Shown here: positions 36,246 to 44,580 of the stretch, piece by piece | Numbering within the stretch: the first letter of the stretch is position 1 | Layout: each line of letters begins with the position of its first letter | DNA from: Phycisphaeraceae bacterium D3-23 | GTDB taxonomy: Bacteria; Planctomycetota; Phycisphaerae; Phycisphaerales; Phycisphaeraceae | DNA length: 64,000 nt | Reading direction: 5' to 3' | Assembly (NCBI GenBank): GCA_039555135.1 | Contig: CP114179.1 | Coordinates: 1,674,001 to 1,738,000 of the forward strand | Program-made: the position numbers and the translations under genes | Notes under the pieces: generated by a model | The model's database searches: none | Seen by the model: the letters and a program-made list of their open reading frames with translations, nothing else | Told to the model about the DNA's origin: nothing

Positions 36246-36270
36246 CCAAACCGAAAGAAGGAGCAAGCCA

Positions 36271-37245
36271 TTGAACCCCACCCCGCCCACCACCGCAAAC
36301 GCCGCGCCGATCGAAGCCAATTCCACGCCCCTGGCCCAACTGGGCCAGGTCTGGCTCGACGGCCGACTCGTGCCCGGTGAACACGCCGCCCTCTCCGTCA
36401 TGGACCACGGCGTGCTCTACGGCGACGGCGTCTTCGAGGGCATCCGCGCCTACCACGGCAAGGTCCTCAAGCTCCGCTCACACCTCGAACGTTTCTACGA
36501 CTCCGCCAAGGCCATCCGACTGACACTCCCGTACACAATATCGCAAATCGAAGACGCCGTCCGCCAGACGCTCCAAGCCAACGGCCGCGACAACGGCTAC
36601 ATCCGCCTGTGCGCCACACGCGGCGTCGGGACCATGGGGCTCAACCCCTTCCTCTCCCCCACCCCCAGCGTCTTCATCATCACCTGCGACATCAAGATGT
36701 ACCCGCAAGAGCTCTACGACCACGGCATGCGCATCATCACCAGCAGCGTGACGCGCAACCACCCCGCCGCGCTCAGCCCCCGCATCAAGAGCAACAACTA
36801 CCTCAACAACATCCTCGCCAAGATCGAGGCCATCGATGCCGGCTGCCTCGAAGCCGTCATGCTCAATACCCAGGGGATGGTCGCCGAGTGTACGGGCGAC
36901 AACATCTTCATCGTCCGCCGGCCGATGGGTGCGGGCGACGACGGCGCCGAACTCGTGACGCCGCCCCTGCACGCGGGCATCCTCGAAGGCATCACCCGAA
37001 ACCTCGTCATCAAGCTCGCGCGCGACGCGGGCATCACCGTCCGCGAGATGGACCTCGGCAAACACGACCTCTACACCGCCGACGAGATGTTCCTCACCGG
37101 CACCGCCGCCGAGGTCATCCCCGTCACCGAGATCGACTACCGCAAGATCGGCCGCGGCGACACCGAAGGCAGGCCCGGCCCGATCACGCTACGTCTCAAC
37201 GACGCGTACCGGAAGATGCTGAAGGACGGGGCACCGGAGGATTGA
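36271..37245 (+). CDS. ilvE: branched-chain amino acid aminotransferase
   Basis: This is a PLP enzyme of fold type IV (324 residues) that transfers amino groups between glutamate and the branched-chain 2-oxo acids. Motifs include MDHGVLYGDGVFEGIRAYHG, IRLCATRGVG, ALSPRIKSNNYLNNILAKIE (catalytic PLP Lys in the KSNNY block), EAVMLNTQGMVAECTGDNIF, and DEMFLTGTAAEVIPVTEID. The start is TTG at 36271, supported by AAGGAG seven bases upstream and by the TATAAT at 36240, which lies downstream of the nearest ATG. A long inverted repeat begins right after the stop codon. Confidence 0.92.
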   Translation: MNPTPPTTANAAPIEANSTPLAQLGQVWLDGRLVPGEHAALSVMDHGVLYGDGVFEGIRAYHGKVLKLRSHLERFYDSAKAIRLTLPYTISQIEDAVRQTLQANGRDNGYIRLCATRGVGTMGLNPFLSPTPSVFIITCDIKMYPQELYDHGMRIITSSVTRNHPAALSPRIKSNNYLNNILAKIEAIDAGCLEAVMLNTQGMVAECTGDNIFIVRRPMGAGDDGAELVTPPLHAGILEGITRNLVIKLARDAGITVREMDLGKHDLYTADEMFLTGTAAEVIPVTEIDYRKIGRGDTEGRPGPITLRLNDAYRKMLKDGAPED

Positions 37246-37248
37246 GCG

Positions 37249-37411
37249 TAGGGGTTAGGCGCTAGGGCCTAGGTTGGAACGCGCACCTTGTACGGCAAGT
37301 ACAAGCCGTCACACTCTCTGACTTGGCGCGAGCCCCCTCAGCACTCGCGATGCGTTTCCATGAATTGCCACGCCCCGCGTTCCAACCTAGGCCCTAGGCC
37401 CTAACCCCTAG
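37249..37411. repeat. MITE-like element with ~35-bp terminal inverted repeats
   Basis: The left arm (37249-37283) begins TAGGGGTTAGGCGCTAGGGC. The right arm (37376-37411) is its reverse complement with two mismatches. They enclose about 92 bases with no reading frame. The element fills the space between the ilvE stop and the truD start. Confidence 0.65.
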
Positions 37412-37419
37412 CACTACCC

Positions 37420-38688
37420 ATGCTCACCGACTCCCTCGCCTACCTCACGCCCGACCTGCCCGGGGTGGGTGGTTTACTCAAACAACGCCCCGAGGACTTC
37501 CTCGTCGAGGAGCAGCCGCTCTACGAACCCTCGGGCCAGGGCGAGCACCTCTACCTCTACATCGAGAAACGCGAGCTGACCACGATGGAAGCGATCCGGC
37601 GGGTCGCGTCGGCGTTCCGCACGCACCGGCGGAACATCGGCAACGCGGGGCTCAAGGACAAGCACGCCGTCACCCGCCAGCACCTGTCGGTCTGGCTGCC
37701 CGGTGTGCCCGACGATGTGGTTGCGGAGTCGATCGAACGGCTGAGCAACAACACCAAGCTCGGCGTCCTCTGGGCCGAACGCCACGGCAACAAACTCCGA
37801 CGCGGGCACCACGGCGGCAACCGCTTTGTCCTCCGCCTCCGCGACGTCGAACCGACCCACGTCGTCCGCGCCAAAGACATCCTCGACACCCTCGAACAGC
37901 GCGGCGTGCCCAACTACGTCGGCGAACAACGCTTCGGCTACCGGCAGAACTCGCACATCCTGGGCCGGCTGCTGCTGCAAAATGAATACGCCGCGTTCCT
38001 CGACGCGATGCTTGGCTCGGACTACGACACCGAATCCCCCTACATCGTCGAGGGCCGGGCCCACTACCGCGCCGGCGACTACCAGCAGGCGCTCGAGGTC
38101 TGGCCCAAGACGCTGCGCTACGACCGGCAGGCGCTGGACGCGCTTCGCCAGGGCAAAGACGCCGAGCAGGCGGTGCGGTGTATCGACAAGTCGCAGCGGG
38201 CGTTTCTCGTCTCGGCCTGGCAGTCGTCGGTGTTCAACGATGTGCTCGACCAGCGCGTGCGGGCCGGGACGTTCGACAAGCTCCTGCCCGGCGACCTCGC
38301 GTGGAAGCACGGCAACCGCTCGGTCTTCGCGGTCGATGAAGCCACCGCCCAAGAAGAGAACGCGGCCGACGGCCGGGTGCCGCGCGGCGAAGTTTCGCCC
38401 AGCGGGCCGTACTGGGGCACGGGGATGACACAGCCCACGGGCGAGCCGCTCGAACTCGAACGCGCGGCGCTCGAGCGCTCGGGGCTCACCGAGGCCGCGT
38501 TGGCGGACGCCGACTTCCGCGGGTCCGAGGGCACGCGTCGGCCGATGCGCATCATGCTCAAGTCGCCCGAGGTCTCCGCCGGCGTCGACGAGCACGGCCC
38601 GTACATCAAAACCAGCTTCGAGCTCCCCCGCGGTGCCTACGCCACGATGGTGATGCGCGAGCTGATGAAAACAACCACCACAACGTAG
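37420..38688 (+). CDS. truD: tRNA pseudouridine(13) synthase TruD
   Basis: This 422-residue enzyme makes pseudouridine 13 in tRNA. The catalytic motif NAGLKDKHAVTRQ contains Asp80, matching the E. coli numbering. KQRPEDFLVEE and LYLYIEKRELTTMEAIRR are typical of the N terminus. FGYRQNSHILGRLLL and FLVSAWQSSVFNDVL lie in the core/TRUD domain. The start ATG at 37420 lies directly after the right arm of a long inverted repeat, and the TAG stop (38686-38688) is inside a second, different palindromic repeat. Confidence 0.93.
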   Translation: MLTDSLAYLTPDLPGVGGLLKQRPEDFLVEEQPLYEPSGQGEHLYLYIEKRELTTMEAIRRVASAFRTHRRNIGNAGLKDKHAVTRQHLSVWLPGVPDDVVAESIERLSNNTKLGVLWAERHGNKLRRGHHGGNRFVLRLRDVEPTHVVRAKDILDTLEQRGVPNYVGEQRFGYRQNSHILGRLLLQNEYAAFLDAMLGSDYDTESPYIVEGRAHYRAGDYQQALEVWPKTLRYDRQALDALRQGKDAEQAVRCIDKSQRAFLVSAWQSSVFNDVLDQRVRAGTFDKLLPGDLAWKHGNRSVFAVDEATAQEENAADGRVPRGEVSPSGPYWGTGMTQPTGEPLELERAALERSGLTEAALADADFRGSEGTRRPMRIMLKSPEVSAGVDEHGPYIKTSFELPRGAYATMVMRELMKTTTTT

Positions 38689-38789
38689 GGTGGGTGGAGC
38701 GAGCCCGCGAGCGATACCCACCGGGCGTTGCCTATACGCTTGAGTCCCCATGGTGGGTTGCGCTCGCGGGCTCGCTCCACCCACCCTAC
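38685..38789. repeat. palindromic repeat family D, copy 1 (38-bp arms)
   Basis: The left arm (38685-38722) begins GTAGGGTGGGTGGAGCGAGC and ends GATACCCACC. The right arm (38752-38789) is nearly its exact reverse complement, with a loop of about 29 bases. It carries the truD stop codon and ends with TAC of a -10-like TACGAT before the DUF488 gene. A second copy is at 58312-58502. Confidence 0.8.
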
Positions 38790-38798
38790 GATTCAAGA
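38787..38798 (+). promoter_or_regulatory. -10 element six bases before ATG (leaderless candidate)
   Basis: TACGAT (38787-38792) is followed by TCAAGA and then the ATG at 38799, so RNA would start at or next to the start codon. There is no Shine-Dalgarno box. Confidence 0.45.
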
Positions 38799-39161
38799 AT
38801 GCCTAAGTTCCAAGCCAAGCGCGTCTACGAACCCAAAGCCGACACCGACGGCCTGCGCATCCTCGTCGACCGCGTCTGGCCACGCGGGGTGAGCAAAGAC
38901 CAAGCGGCGATCGACGCCTGGGCCAAGGACCTCGCCCCGAGCACCAAGCTACGCAAGTGGTTCGCCCACGACCCCGAGAAGTACCCGGCGTTCAAAGAAC
39001 GCTACCACGACGAGCTGGACGTGCTCGCCGAAACGGTCACGCAATACGTCAACGACTGGGCCGACCACGGCACCGTCACCCTGGTCTATAGCGCGAAGGA
39101 TGAGCAGCACAACCAGGCGGTCGTGCTGCGGGATTACCTGACCCACCGCGCAACACAATGA
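38799..39161 (+). CDS. DUF488 family protein
   Basis: The ATG at 38799 gives 120 residues; an upstream start would be encoded by the palindromic repeat. Family phrases are KRVYEPKADTDGLRILVDRV, WPRGVSK, LAPSTKLRKWFAHDPEKYPA, and GTVTLVYSAKDEQHNQAVVL. This small soluble family (YeaO-like) is widespread but has no settled function. No operon partner is evident. Confidence 0.85.
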   Translation: MPKFQAKRVYEPKADTDGLRILVDRVWPRGVSKDQAAIDAWAKDLAPSTKLRKWFAHDPEKYPAFKERYHDELDVLAETVTQYVNDWADHGTVTLVYSAKDEQHNQAVVLRDYLTHRATQ

Positions 39162-39227
39162 CCCGCATGAACAGCCGGCGTCGGTAGGTCGCCGGCTGTC
39201 CAAGGCAGTCGCCCACCCCACGCGTAC

Positions 39228-40433
39228 TCACGGCTCGACGATCGTCGGCGGGGATGCCAGTTCCACCGTGACGCCGCCTGCACGCCGGATCAGGATGTCG
39301 AGCTCGCGCAGCTTGGCCCGGGCCTCGGCGCGCTGTGATTCGAGGTGCTCCCGGTTGCGTCGAAGCAGCTCGTACTCGGCCTGAGCGCGTTGGAAGCCCT
39401 CAATCATTGCCTGCAATTCTTCGATCCGGGGCTCGAACGTCGCGAGTTGCGCCTGATAGATCGCGACGGCTTGGGCGCCCAACTCTACCTTGGCGTTGAA
39501 CAGGGCACGGGCCTGGTTATCCAGCGCTTGCTCGCGTTCGAGTTCCAGTTGTCGAATCTGGCTGTCGATACTCATCACCACCGGGCCCGTCTCATCATTG
39601 CCCGCCGCCAGCGCGGCCTCGCGGCGCTGGCGCGCCGCTTCGACCTCTCCATCCAGTTGTTGAAGCGCCCGAGAATCATTGATGATCCGCAACTCCTCTG
39701 CGGTGGGCTCGAAGTCACCGTCTTCCGCCCGGCTCAGCATCTGGTTGTAGCTCGCCTGCGCAGCGGACAGCAGCTCTGTGATCTCTGACTTCTTCGCGTT
39801 GAGGAACAGGAGCTCCTGCGTCGCGGCGTCGATGCGCTGGGCCATCGCCGACTGCGGGTGGTCGCGCAGGTGGTTGCGGATGCGGGCTTCGATCAGCTCG
39901 ATCTGCGCGAGGACCTCTTCGTATTGGCGTTGGAACGCGATGCGGTCTTGGTTGTACAGGTTCACCGCGCGGTTTTCGTATCTCACGAAGTAGACACGTA
40001 TCCATTTCCGCAGCAGTACGAGCGCATCTTCTTCGGATTCGGCAGTCGCGCTGAGTCGGATGAGCGCGGTGTCGGGGACAGGCGCGGCGGCGAGGACATG
40101 CGCCTCGGCGTCGCGTCGCACGGCGGCGCGGTCGCCATCGAACTGCTGGAACCAGCCGGTTTCCCGGACTTCGTCCGACGCGAGCAGGTCGGCCAGGACC
40201 GGGTCGGCGAGCAGCGCGCGGACCTCGCTGTGGACCTTAGGCAGTAACGACGCGATGTCGGCCGAGCCGGAATCGTCGTCCGCACGCATACCGGGGAGCC
40301 CGGCCGAGACGTGGAGCGTCGCCTCGGCCGTCACCGGCCGGGCCGGCATACACCCCACAAGCCCCGCCGTGAGCACGACGCACAGCAGCAAGACCCCGCA
40401 ACGACACACATCCCGGAACGCTAAAGCAAACAT
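39228..40433 (-). CDS. lipoprotein homologous to the periplasmic domain of the Wzz-type co-polymerase
   Basis: This 401-residue protein has a lipoprotein signal (LLLCVVLTAGLVGC). Its body is closely related to residues about 85-435 of the co-polymerase encoded at 20745-23117. Shared blocks include LRDHPQSAM, FLNAKKSE, ELLSAAQASY, and FNAKVELGAQAVA, followed by the Glu/Arg/Gln-rich coiled coil and the final GGVTVELASP (GGITVELASP in the partner). It lacks both membrane helices and the kinase-like domain, and is instead tethered by lipid. GGAGG lies before the ATG. It may join or compete with the co-polymerase ring in the periplasm; that is inference. It stands alone between DUF488 and efp. Confidence 0.82.
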   Translation of the reverse strand: MFALAFRDVCRCGVLLLCVVLTAGLVGCMPARPVTAEATLHVSAGLPGMRADDDSGSADIASLLPKVHSEVRALLADPVLADLLASDEVRETGWFQQFDGDRAAVRRDAEAHVLAAAPVPDTALIRLSATAESEEDALVLLRKWIRVYFVRYENRAVNLYNQDRIAFQRQYEEVLAQIELIEARIRNHLRDHPQSAMAQRIDAATQELLFLNAKKSEITELLSAAQASYNQMLSRAEDGDFEPTAEELRIINDSRALQQLDGEVEAARQRREAALAAGNDETGPVVMSIDSQIRQLELEREQALDNQARALFNAKVELGAQAVAIYQAQLATFEPRIEELQAMIEGFQRAQAEYELLRRNREHLESQRAEARAKLRELDILIRRAGGVTVELASPPTIVEP

Positions 40434-40508
40434 GAAAGGCCTCCGATCAAGGCGAATCCCTGCGGGGGCAGGATAACCGATGGGGGGTGGGGGTTGACGT
40501 TGGGGTAG

Positions 40509-40533
40509 AGCCCGGCGATGCCATCGCCGGGCT
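40509..40533. repeat. hairpin repeat upstream of efp
   Basis: AGCCCGGCG and CGCCGGGCT pair around the loop ATGCCAT. A related hairpin lies after efp at 41231-41251. Here it stands between two divergent genes, so it is unlikely to be a conventional terminator. Confidence 0.5.
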
Positions 40534-40551
40534 TTAGGGCGGGTTTTTGTC

Positions 40552-40557
40552 TATAAT
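40552..40557 (+). promoter_or_regulatory. -10 element of efp
   Basis: TATAAT lies 43 bases before the efp start. No consensus -35 is seen upstream, where the hairpin repeat sits. Confidence 0.4.
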
Positions 40558-40600
40558 CCGGGGCTCTATTGAACCCCCAACGCCGTGGAGTATTGCAGCG

Positions 40601-41155
40601 ATGAAAGCCAACGACCTTAAGCCCGGGAAGGCGATTGTCCAGGACGGGCAGGTCTGGATTGTGACGAAGACCGAGCACGTCAAGCCCGGTAAGGGCGGCG
40701 CGTTTGTGCAGGCCAAGGTCAAGTCGATGAAGACCGGCAGCGTGCAGGAAAAACGCTTCCGCTCGTCGGACGATGTCGACGGGATCAACCTCGACCGCCG
40801 GGAGATGGAGTACCTCTACTCGGACGGCAGCGGCGCGATCTTCATGGACTCCGAGACGTTCGACCAGGTGACTTTGCCCGAGGACATCCTGGGCGATGCG
40901 CTCAAGTTCCTCAAGCCCAACGAGAAGATCAGCGGCCTGCACCACGACGGCCAATGCCTGAGTGTCGAGCTGCCCCAGACGGTGGACCTCGAAGTGACCG
41001 ACACGCCGCCGGGGATCAAGAACGCGACGGCGACGAGCGTGATGAAGGAGGCAACGACCGAGACGGGGCTGGTCGTGAAGGTCCCCGAGTTCATCGGGGT
41101 CGGCGATGTGATCCGGGTGAACACGGAGTCGGGCGACTACCAGTCGCGGGCCTAG
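40601..41155 (+). CDS. efp: translation elongation factor P
   Basis: This 184-residue, three-domain protein relieves ribosome stalling at polyproline. The N-terminal domain has the tip loop HVKPGKGGAFVQAK, with Lys31 at the position that is modified in many bacteria. The middle and C-terminal OB domains include EKRFRSSDDVD, MEYLYSDGSGAIFMD, and VVKVPEFIGVGDVIRVNTES, the EF-P signature region. It is monocistronic between two hairpin repeats. No modification enzyme (EpmA, EarP) is visible in the window. Confidence 0.96.
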   Translation: MKANDLKPGKAIVQDGQVWIVTKTEHVKPGKGGAFVQAKVKSMKTGSVQEKRFRSSDDVDGINLDRREMEYLYSDGSGAIFMDSETFDQVTLPEDILGDALKFLKPNEKISGLHHDGQCLSVELPQTVDLEVTDTPPGIKNATATSVMKEATTETGLVVKVPEFIGVGDVIRVNTESGDYQSRA

Positions 41156-41230
41156 GGCGGGGGCCGGGTCGGAGTGGGGTTGGTTGGGTCGGATCGTCGG
41201 GGTTGGATCAGTTCAGTTGTTTTGGGCGGA

Positions 41231-41270
41231 CCCGGCCGTGCCATGGCCGGGCTTTGTCGGGTGCCTGTTT
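41231..41270 (+). terminator. probable efp terminator
   Basis: CCCGGCC and GGCCGGG pair around GTGCCAT, followed by CTTTG and, after a second short GC stretch, a T-run (TTTTTT near 41268). It is 75 bases past the efp stop. Confidence 0.55.
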
Positions 41271-41401
41271 TTTGGCTCTGCTTGGTTTCATGCACTGAAC
41301 AGGTCTCTGGAAGATATTCCGGGGGAGGGTGTTTGATCGGGGTTGGGGCTGCTATGATGGATGAGCTAAAGCCGTAGTGGGGTTTAGTTGGGCAAGCGAA
41401 A

Positions 41402-42322
41402 ATGATGGGGGCTCAAAGGGTGTCGCAGATGTTGCCACGCCGATGGTCGAGTGGGTTTTGTGTTCTCGCGGGATTGCTCGCGGCGGTTGTTATTCAGCCG
41501 GGCTGTGTGGTGCACGACCGGGTCGAGATCGTCCCGCGTGATTGGTCGGCCCAGCAGGCGGACGCTGGCGAGACGCTCGAGCCCCAGACCGCTGGCGGGC
41601 GCGTGGGCACGAACGCCGTACTGCCCGACCCCGCGCCGGTCGCGCCCGATACCACCGAGCCGGCGGTCGAGCCGATGCCTGATGTTGCACCGCTGCCCGA
41701 TGCGGTCGCGGACGCGGGGGCCGAAGGTGACACCGACCCTGCGCCCGTGCCGACGCCCGAGCCGGACGGTTCACCCGACGACGACGCCATCGCGCAGGGC
41801 GGCCCCGACGCCGCGCCCGACGCCGAGCCCGACACGCCCCCCGCGCCCGAGCCCGATGCGCCCGTCGTGAGGGCGCTCGACCCGCCGCTGCACGAAGCAT
41901 GGGCCCAGGGCAGCGCGTACAACCGGCGGTATGTCGCGGGGTCGGACCCGGCCAGCGCGTCGGGTGAGATCGAGGCGGTCGGCACGTTCGTCCCGGCCCA
42001 GGGCGCTTCGCCGGGCCTGCTGCTGACGTTGAGCAGCGGGGACACGAATGTCGCCGTGCACGTCGCGCCGCTGCGCTACCTGCGCGCGGTGGAGTTGCGT
42101 TTTGACTTCGGCGAGCCGTTGACCGTCACCGGCCGATGGGTGAACCTCGACGGTAAGCGGGTGCTGTTTGCACAATCGATCTCACGCGGCGAGACCGAGA
42201 TCGCCGTGCGCGATGCGCAGACCGGTCGGCCCGTCTGGGTCGATCCGCTCCCGCCCGAGGACGGCGCGGAAGAGCAGGACGCCCCGGCGGATCAGGCGGC
42301 AGGTGATTCGCCGGCGGCCTAA
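41402..42322 (+). CDS. lipoprotein with long acidic Pro/Asp linker and C-terminal OB-like domain
   Basis: No named family is recognised. The 306-residue protein has a lipoprotein signal (LLAAVVIQPGC). A low-complexity linker of about 100 residues rich in Pro, Asp, Ala and Glu follows (residues about 65-155). A folded domain of about 120 residues comes next (EIEAVGTFVPAQGASPGLLL, EPLTVTGRWVNLDGKRVLFA, RDAQTGRPVWVDPLPP), possibly an OB or PRC-like barrel. The start is uncertain: ATG at 41402 has no clear ribosome site, while an in-frame ATG at 41429 follows AAGGG and would be a normal lipoprotein start. A TATGAT near 41351 may be its -10. Confidence 0.7.
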   Translation: MMGAQRVSQMLPRRWSSGFCVLAGLLAAVVIQPGCVVHDRVEIVPRDWSAQQADAGETLEPQTAGGRVGTNAVLPDPAPVAPDTTEPAVEPMPDVAPLPDAVADAGAEGDTDPAPVPTPEPDGSPDDDAIAQGGPDAAPDAEPDTPPAPEPDAPVVRALDPPLHEAWAQGSAYNRRYVAGSDPASASGEIEAVGTFVPAQGASPGLLLTLSSGDTNVAVHVAPLRYLRAVELRFDFGEPLTVTGRWVNLDGKRVLFAQSISRGETEIAVRDAQTGRPVWVDPLPPEDGAEEQDAPADQAAGDSPAA

Positions 42323-42415
42323 TGCCGTTCCTCGATGTACTCGTCATTTGATCCGGGCCTTCGCCGACTCCGGCCTCGGCGTGGGGATCGAGCAAGTCTG
42401 TTGCTGCAATGCCAT

Positions 42416-42453
42416 AAAAAAAACCGACCCGCCACGGTGAGGTGACGAGCCGG
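42416..42453 (-). terminator. intrinsic terminator (minus strand)
   Basis: On the minus strand CCGGCTCGTCAC and GTGGCGGGTCGG pair over 12 bp, three pairs being G-U, around a six-base loop. Eight T residues follow. It terminates the small exported-protein gene at 42491. Confidence 0.7.
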
Positions 42454-42490
42454 CAGTGGGGGCGTGTCCAAGGGGACGGGGCACTGCGTG

Positions 42491-42841
42491 CTACTCGGGA
42501 GTTTCGGGCACTTCCTCGTCGGTAACACCGCGGACGTTCACGGCCAGGCCGTCGGCGTGTTCGACCGTGACCAGCCGTTCGGCGACGAGGACTTCGTCGG
42601 CGGTGGAGGTTTCACCGTCGAGCGTGAAGGACGTGTCGTCGTTCCAGTCAACGTCGACCTGTTCAAGCGGCGCGACTTCGAGGGTGAACTGCCAGTTGTC
42701 GCGGTCGATGGACATGACCTTGCCGCTGGTGAGCGCGAGGTCTTCTTCGAGCGCGGGGGCCGGGCCGTCGGCGAGGACGATCGCGGTGCCGAACACGGGG
42801 GTGACGCCGAGGGCGACAATCAGGGCGGTCTGCTTCAACAT
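42491..42841 (-). CDS. small exported protein of unknown function
   Basis: The ATG at 42841 (with AAAGG upstream) gives 116 residues. The N terminus MLKQTALIVALGVTPVFGTA looks like a signal peptide. The mature part is acidic and beta-rich (GKVMSIDRDNWQFTLEVAPL, NDDTSFTLDGETSTADEVLV), resembling small OB-like DUF5666-type proteins that bear a K-V-x-x-I-D start. It lies 216 bases downstream of the sensor kinase gene on the same strand and ends at a strong terminator. It could be a periplasmic partner of that system, but only position suggests so. Confidence 0.65.
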   Translation of the reverse strand: MLKQTALIVALGVTPVFGTAIVLADGPAPALEEDLALTSGKVMSIDRDNWQFTLEVAPLEQVDVDWNDDTSFTLDGETSTADEVLVAERLVTVEHADGLAVNVRGVTDEEVPETPE

Positions 42842-43057
42842 GATGGGTGCCTTTCGTAGTAGGGCCAGGGTTCCTGGCCCCGGGTGAGTTCGTCCCTCCG
42901 GTGGCGCCACGCACGGTGCCAGCGGGGGCCGATACCGTCTTGCCCGGGCGAGAGCGCTCCAGACGGCATCGCTTCTTTCAACACGAGACAGCATAGAACC
43001 CGCCGATGAAGCGGCCCTAAAGACGGGATTAAGGTCCGCTAATACCGTTGGGTTACG

Positions 43058-44578
43058 CTAAGAATCCGCGTTTTGGCCCGGCAATTCCGCGCTGAGCGTG
43101 ACGGTGAATCGGCAGCCGGCGGGCGCGAGGTTCTCGACGCTGAGTCGGCCGCCGTGGAGCTCGGCGACGGTGCGCGCGATGGAGAGCCCGAGCCCGTGCC
43201 CGCGGGCGCTGTCGCTCGCGCGGGCCTGGGCGAAGCGGTCGAAGATCCGGCCGATCGCCTCGGGCGGGATGCCCGGGCCGCGGTCTTCGACGTGGACCGT
43301 AATGAAGTCCGCGCTGTGCGCCGCCGACACGCGCACGACCCCGCCGGCTTTGGGCGAATACGAGATCGCGTTGCGGATCAGGTTCGAGACCATGGCTGTG
43401 ACGAGCTCGGCGTCGCCGAAGAAGAGCGCTTCGTCGTCGGCCGCGCTGACGTCGGCGTCGGCATGTGCTTCGTCGCTATGCGTTTCGTCGGTGCGGTCGA
43501 CGCCCAGCGACAGCTCAAGCAGCACGCCCGCCTCGCGCGCCACCGGCTGGCACGCGCCGACCGCCGCGACCACCGCGTCGTACGCCGAGGACTCCTCGGC
43601 CTGAGCCATATCCCCCGTCGCCTCGGCCCGCGCCAGCGCGAGCATACTCTCCACCAGCCGGCTCAGGTGCCGCGCCTCCTCACCCACGCTCCCGGCAAAC
43701 TCGCGCGCATCCATCGACAGGTCCTTGCGGATCTGCACGACCTGCGCCTCGCTCGACAGCACCGATAGCGGCGTCTTGAGCTCGTGCGACACGTCCTGGA
43801 TAAACCGCTCGCGCGCACGAAGGCCGTCCGCAACGCGCGCGAGCAGGCGGTTGAGGTCGTCCGCCAAGCGGCGCACCTCCGGGTCGGGCGTCGGCGGGAC
43901 GATCGGCCGCTCACCGAGATCGTCCAAGCCCACCGCGCGCACCGCGTCGGCGATCTGGCCCAGCCGTGACATCGCACGCCCCGCCGCCAACCACGACGCC
44001 ACCGCCGCCGCGAGCAGCGCCACCAGCAGCCCCGACCACGCCAGGCGATTCATCAGGTCCAGCGGCTCACGCACCGGCCCCAGGTCCGACGCCACCTGCA
44101 CGACAAACGGCTCAACGCCCGGCGACTCATGCCGCATCGTCGCCATCCGAAACGACTCCGCCGGCTCACCCGTCGTCCACTCGACCGCCGCCGTCTCTAA
44201 GAGCGGCTCGCCCTCGATCCATTCCGTGCCCGGCGTGCTCAACGGCAGGTCGCGCCCCTCCAGACTCTCGGACCGCGCGATCGGGTCGCCCGCCTCCGAC
44301 CGAACCTGCACGTGGAAACCACGGAAGTACACCGTGCGCGACTCGGCCTGCGCCGCAGCGCCCAGCGATTCCTCAGTAAACGGGTCCCCGCTCTGCACCA
44401 GCGCCGCAACCATCTGCCGCGCGCGGTCCTGCAGCTCGCGATCGAGCTCGCGCCGCACCGACGACTGCGCGACACCCAAACCGACCACCACGACCGCCGT
44501 AAACACCAGGCCAAACACCAGCAGGTACGCCGCCGTAAGCTGGAAGCGCAGCGAACGCAGATAGGCGCCCACGGCCAA
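43058..44578 (-). CDS. sensor histidine kinase (OmpR-type partner)
   Basis: This 506-residue membrane kinase has transmembrane segments at about 13-37 and 179-199 enclosing a periplasmic sensor of about 140 residues, then a HAMP linker (200-252). The HisKA domain has phosphoacceptor His265 in FIQDVSHELKTPLSVL. The HATPase domain shows the N box (NLIRNAISYSPKAG), G1 (VEDRGPGIPPEAIGRIFDRF) and G2 (GHGLGLSIARTVAELHGG). The start appears to be TTG at 44578, two bases after the response-regulator stop, so translation is coupled. An insert rich in Asp/Glu/Ala lies between the HisKA and ATPase parts. The stimulus is unknown. Confidence 0.93.
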   Translation of the reverse strand: MAVGAYLRSLRFQLTAAYLLVFGLVFTAVVVVGLGVAQSSVRRELDRELQDRARQMVAALVQSGDPFTEESLGAAAQAESRTVYFRGFHVQVRSEAGDPIARSESLEGRDLPLSTPGTEWIEGEPLLETAAVEWTTGEPAESFRMATMRHESPGVEPFVVQVASDLGPVREPLDLMNRLAWSGLLVALLAAAVASWLAAGRAMSRLGQIADAVRAVGLDDLGERPIVPPTPDPEVRRLADDLNRLLARVADGLRARERFIQDVSHELKTPLSVLSSEAQVVQIRKDLSMDAREFAGSVGEEARHLSRLVESMLALARAEATGDMAQAEESSAYDAVVAAVGACQPVAREAGVLLELSLGVDRTDETHSDEAHADADVSAADDEALFFGDAELVTAMVSNLIRNAISYSPKAGGVVRVSAAHSADFITVHVEDRGPGIPPEAIGRIFDRFAQARASDSARGHGLGLSIARTVAELHGGRLSVENLAPAGCRFTVTLSAELPGQNADS

Positions 44579-44580
44579 TG

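Noticed and set aside
35947-36270. Upstream starts for ilvE
   Set aside because: They overlap the divergent lipoprotein gene and precede the TATAAT. TTG at 36271 has a strong ribosome site.
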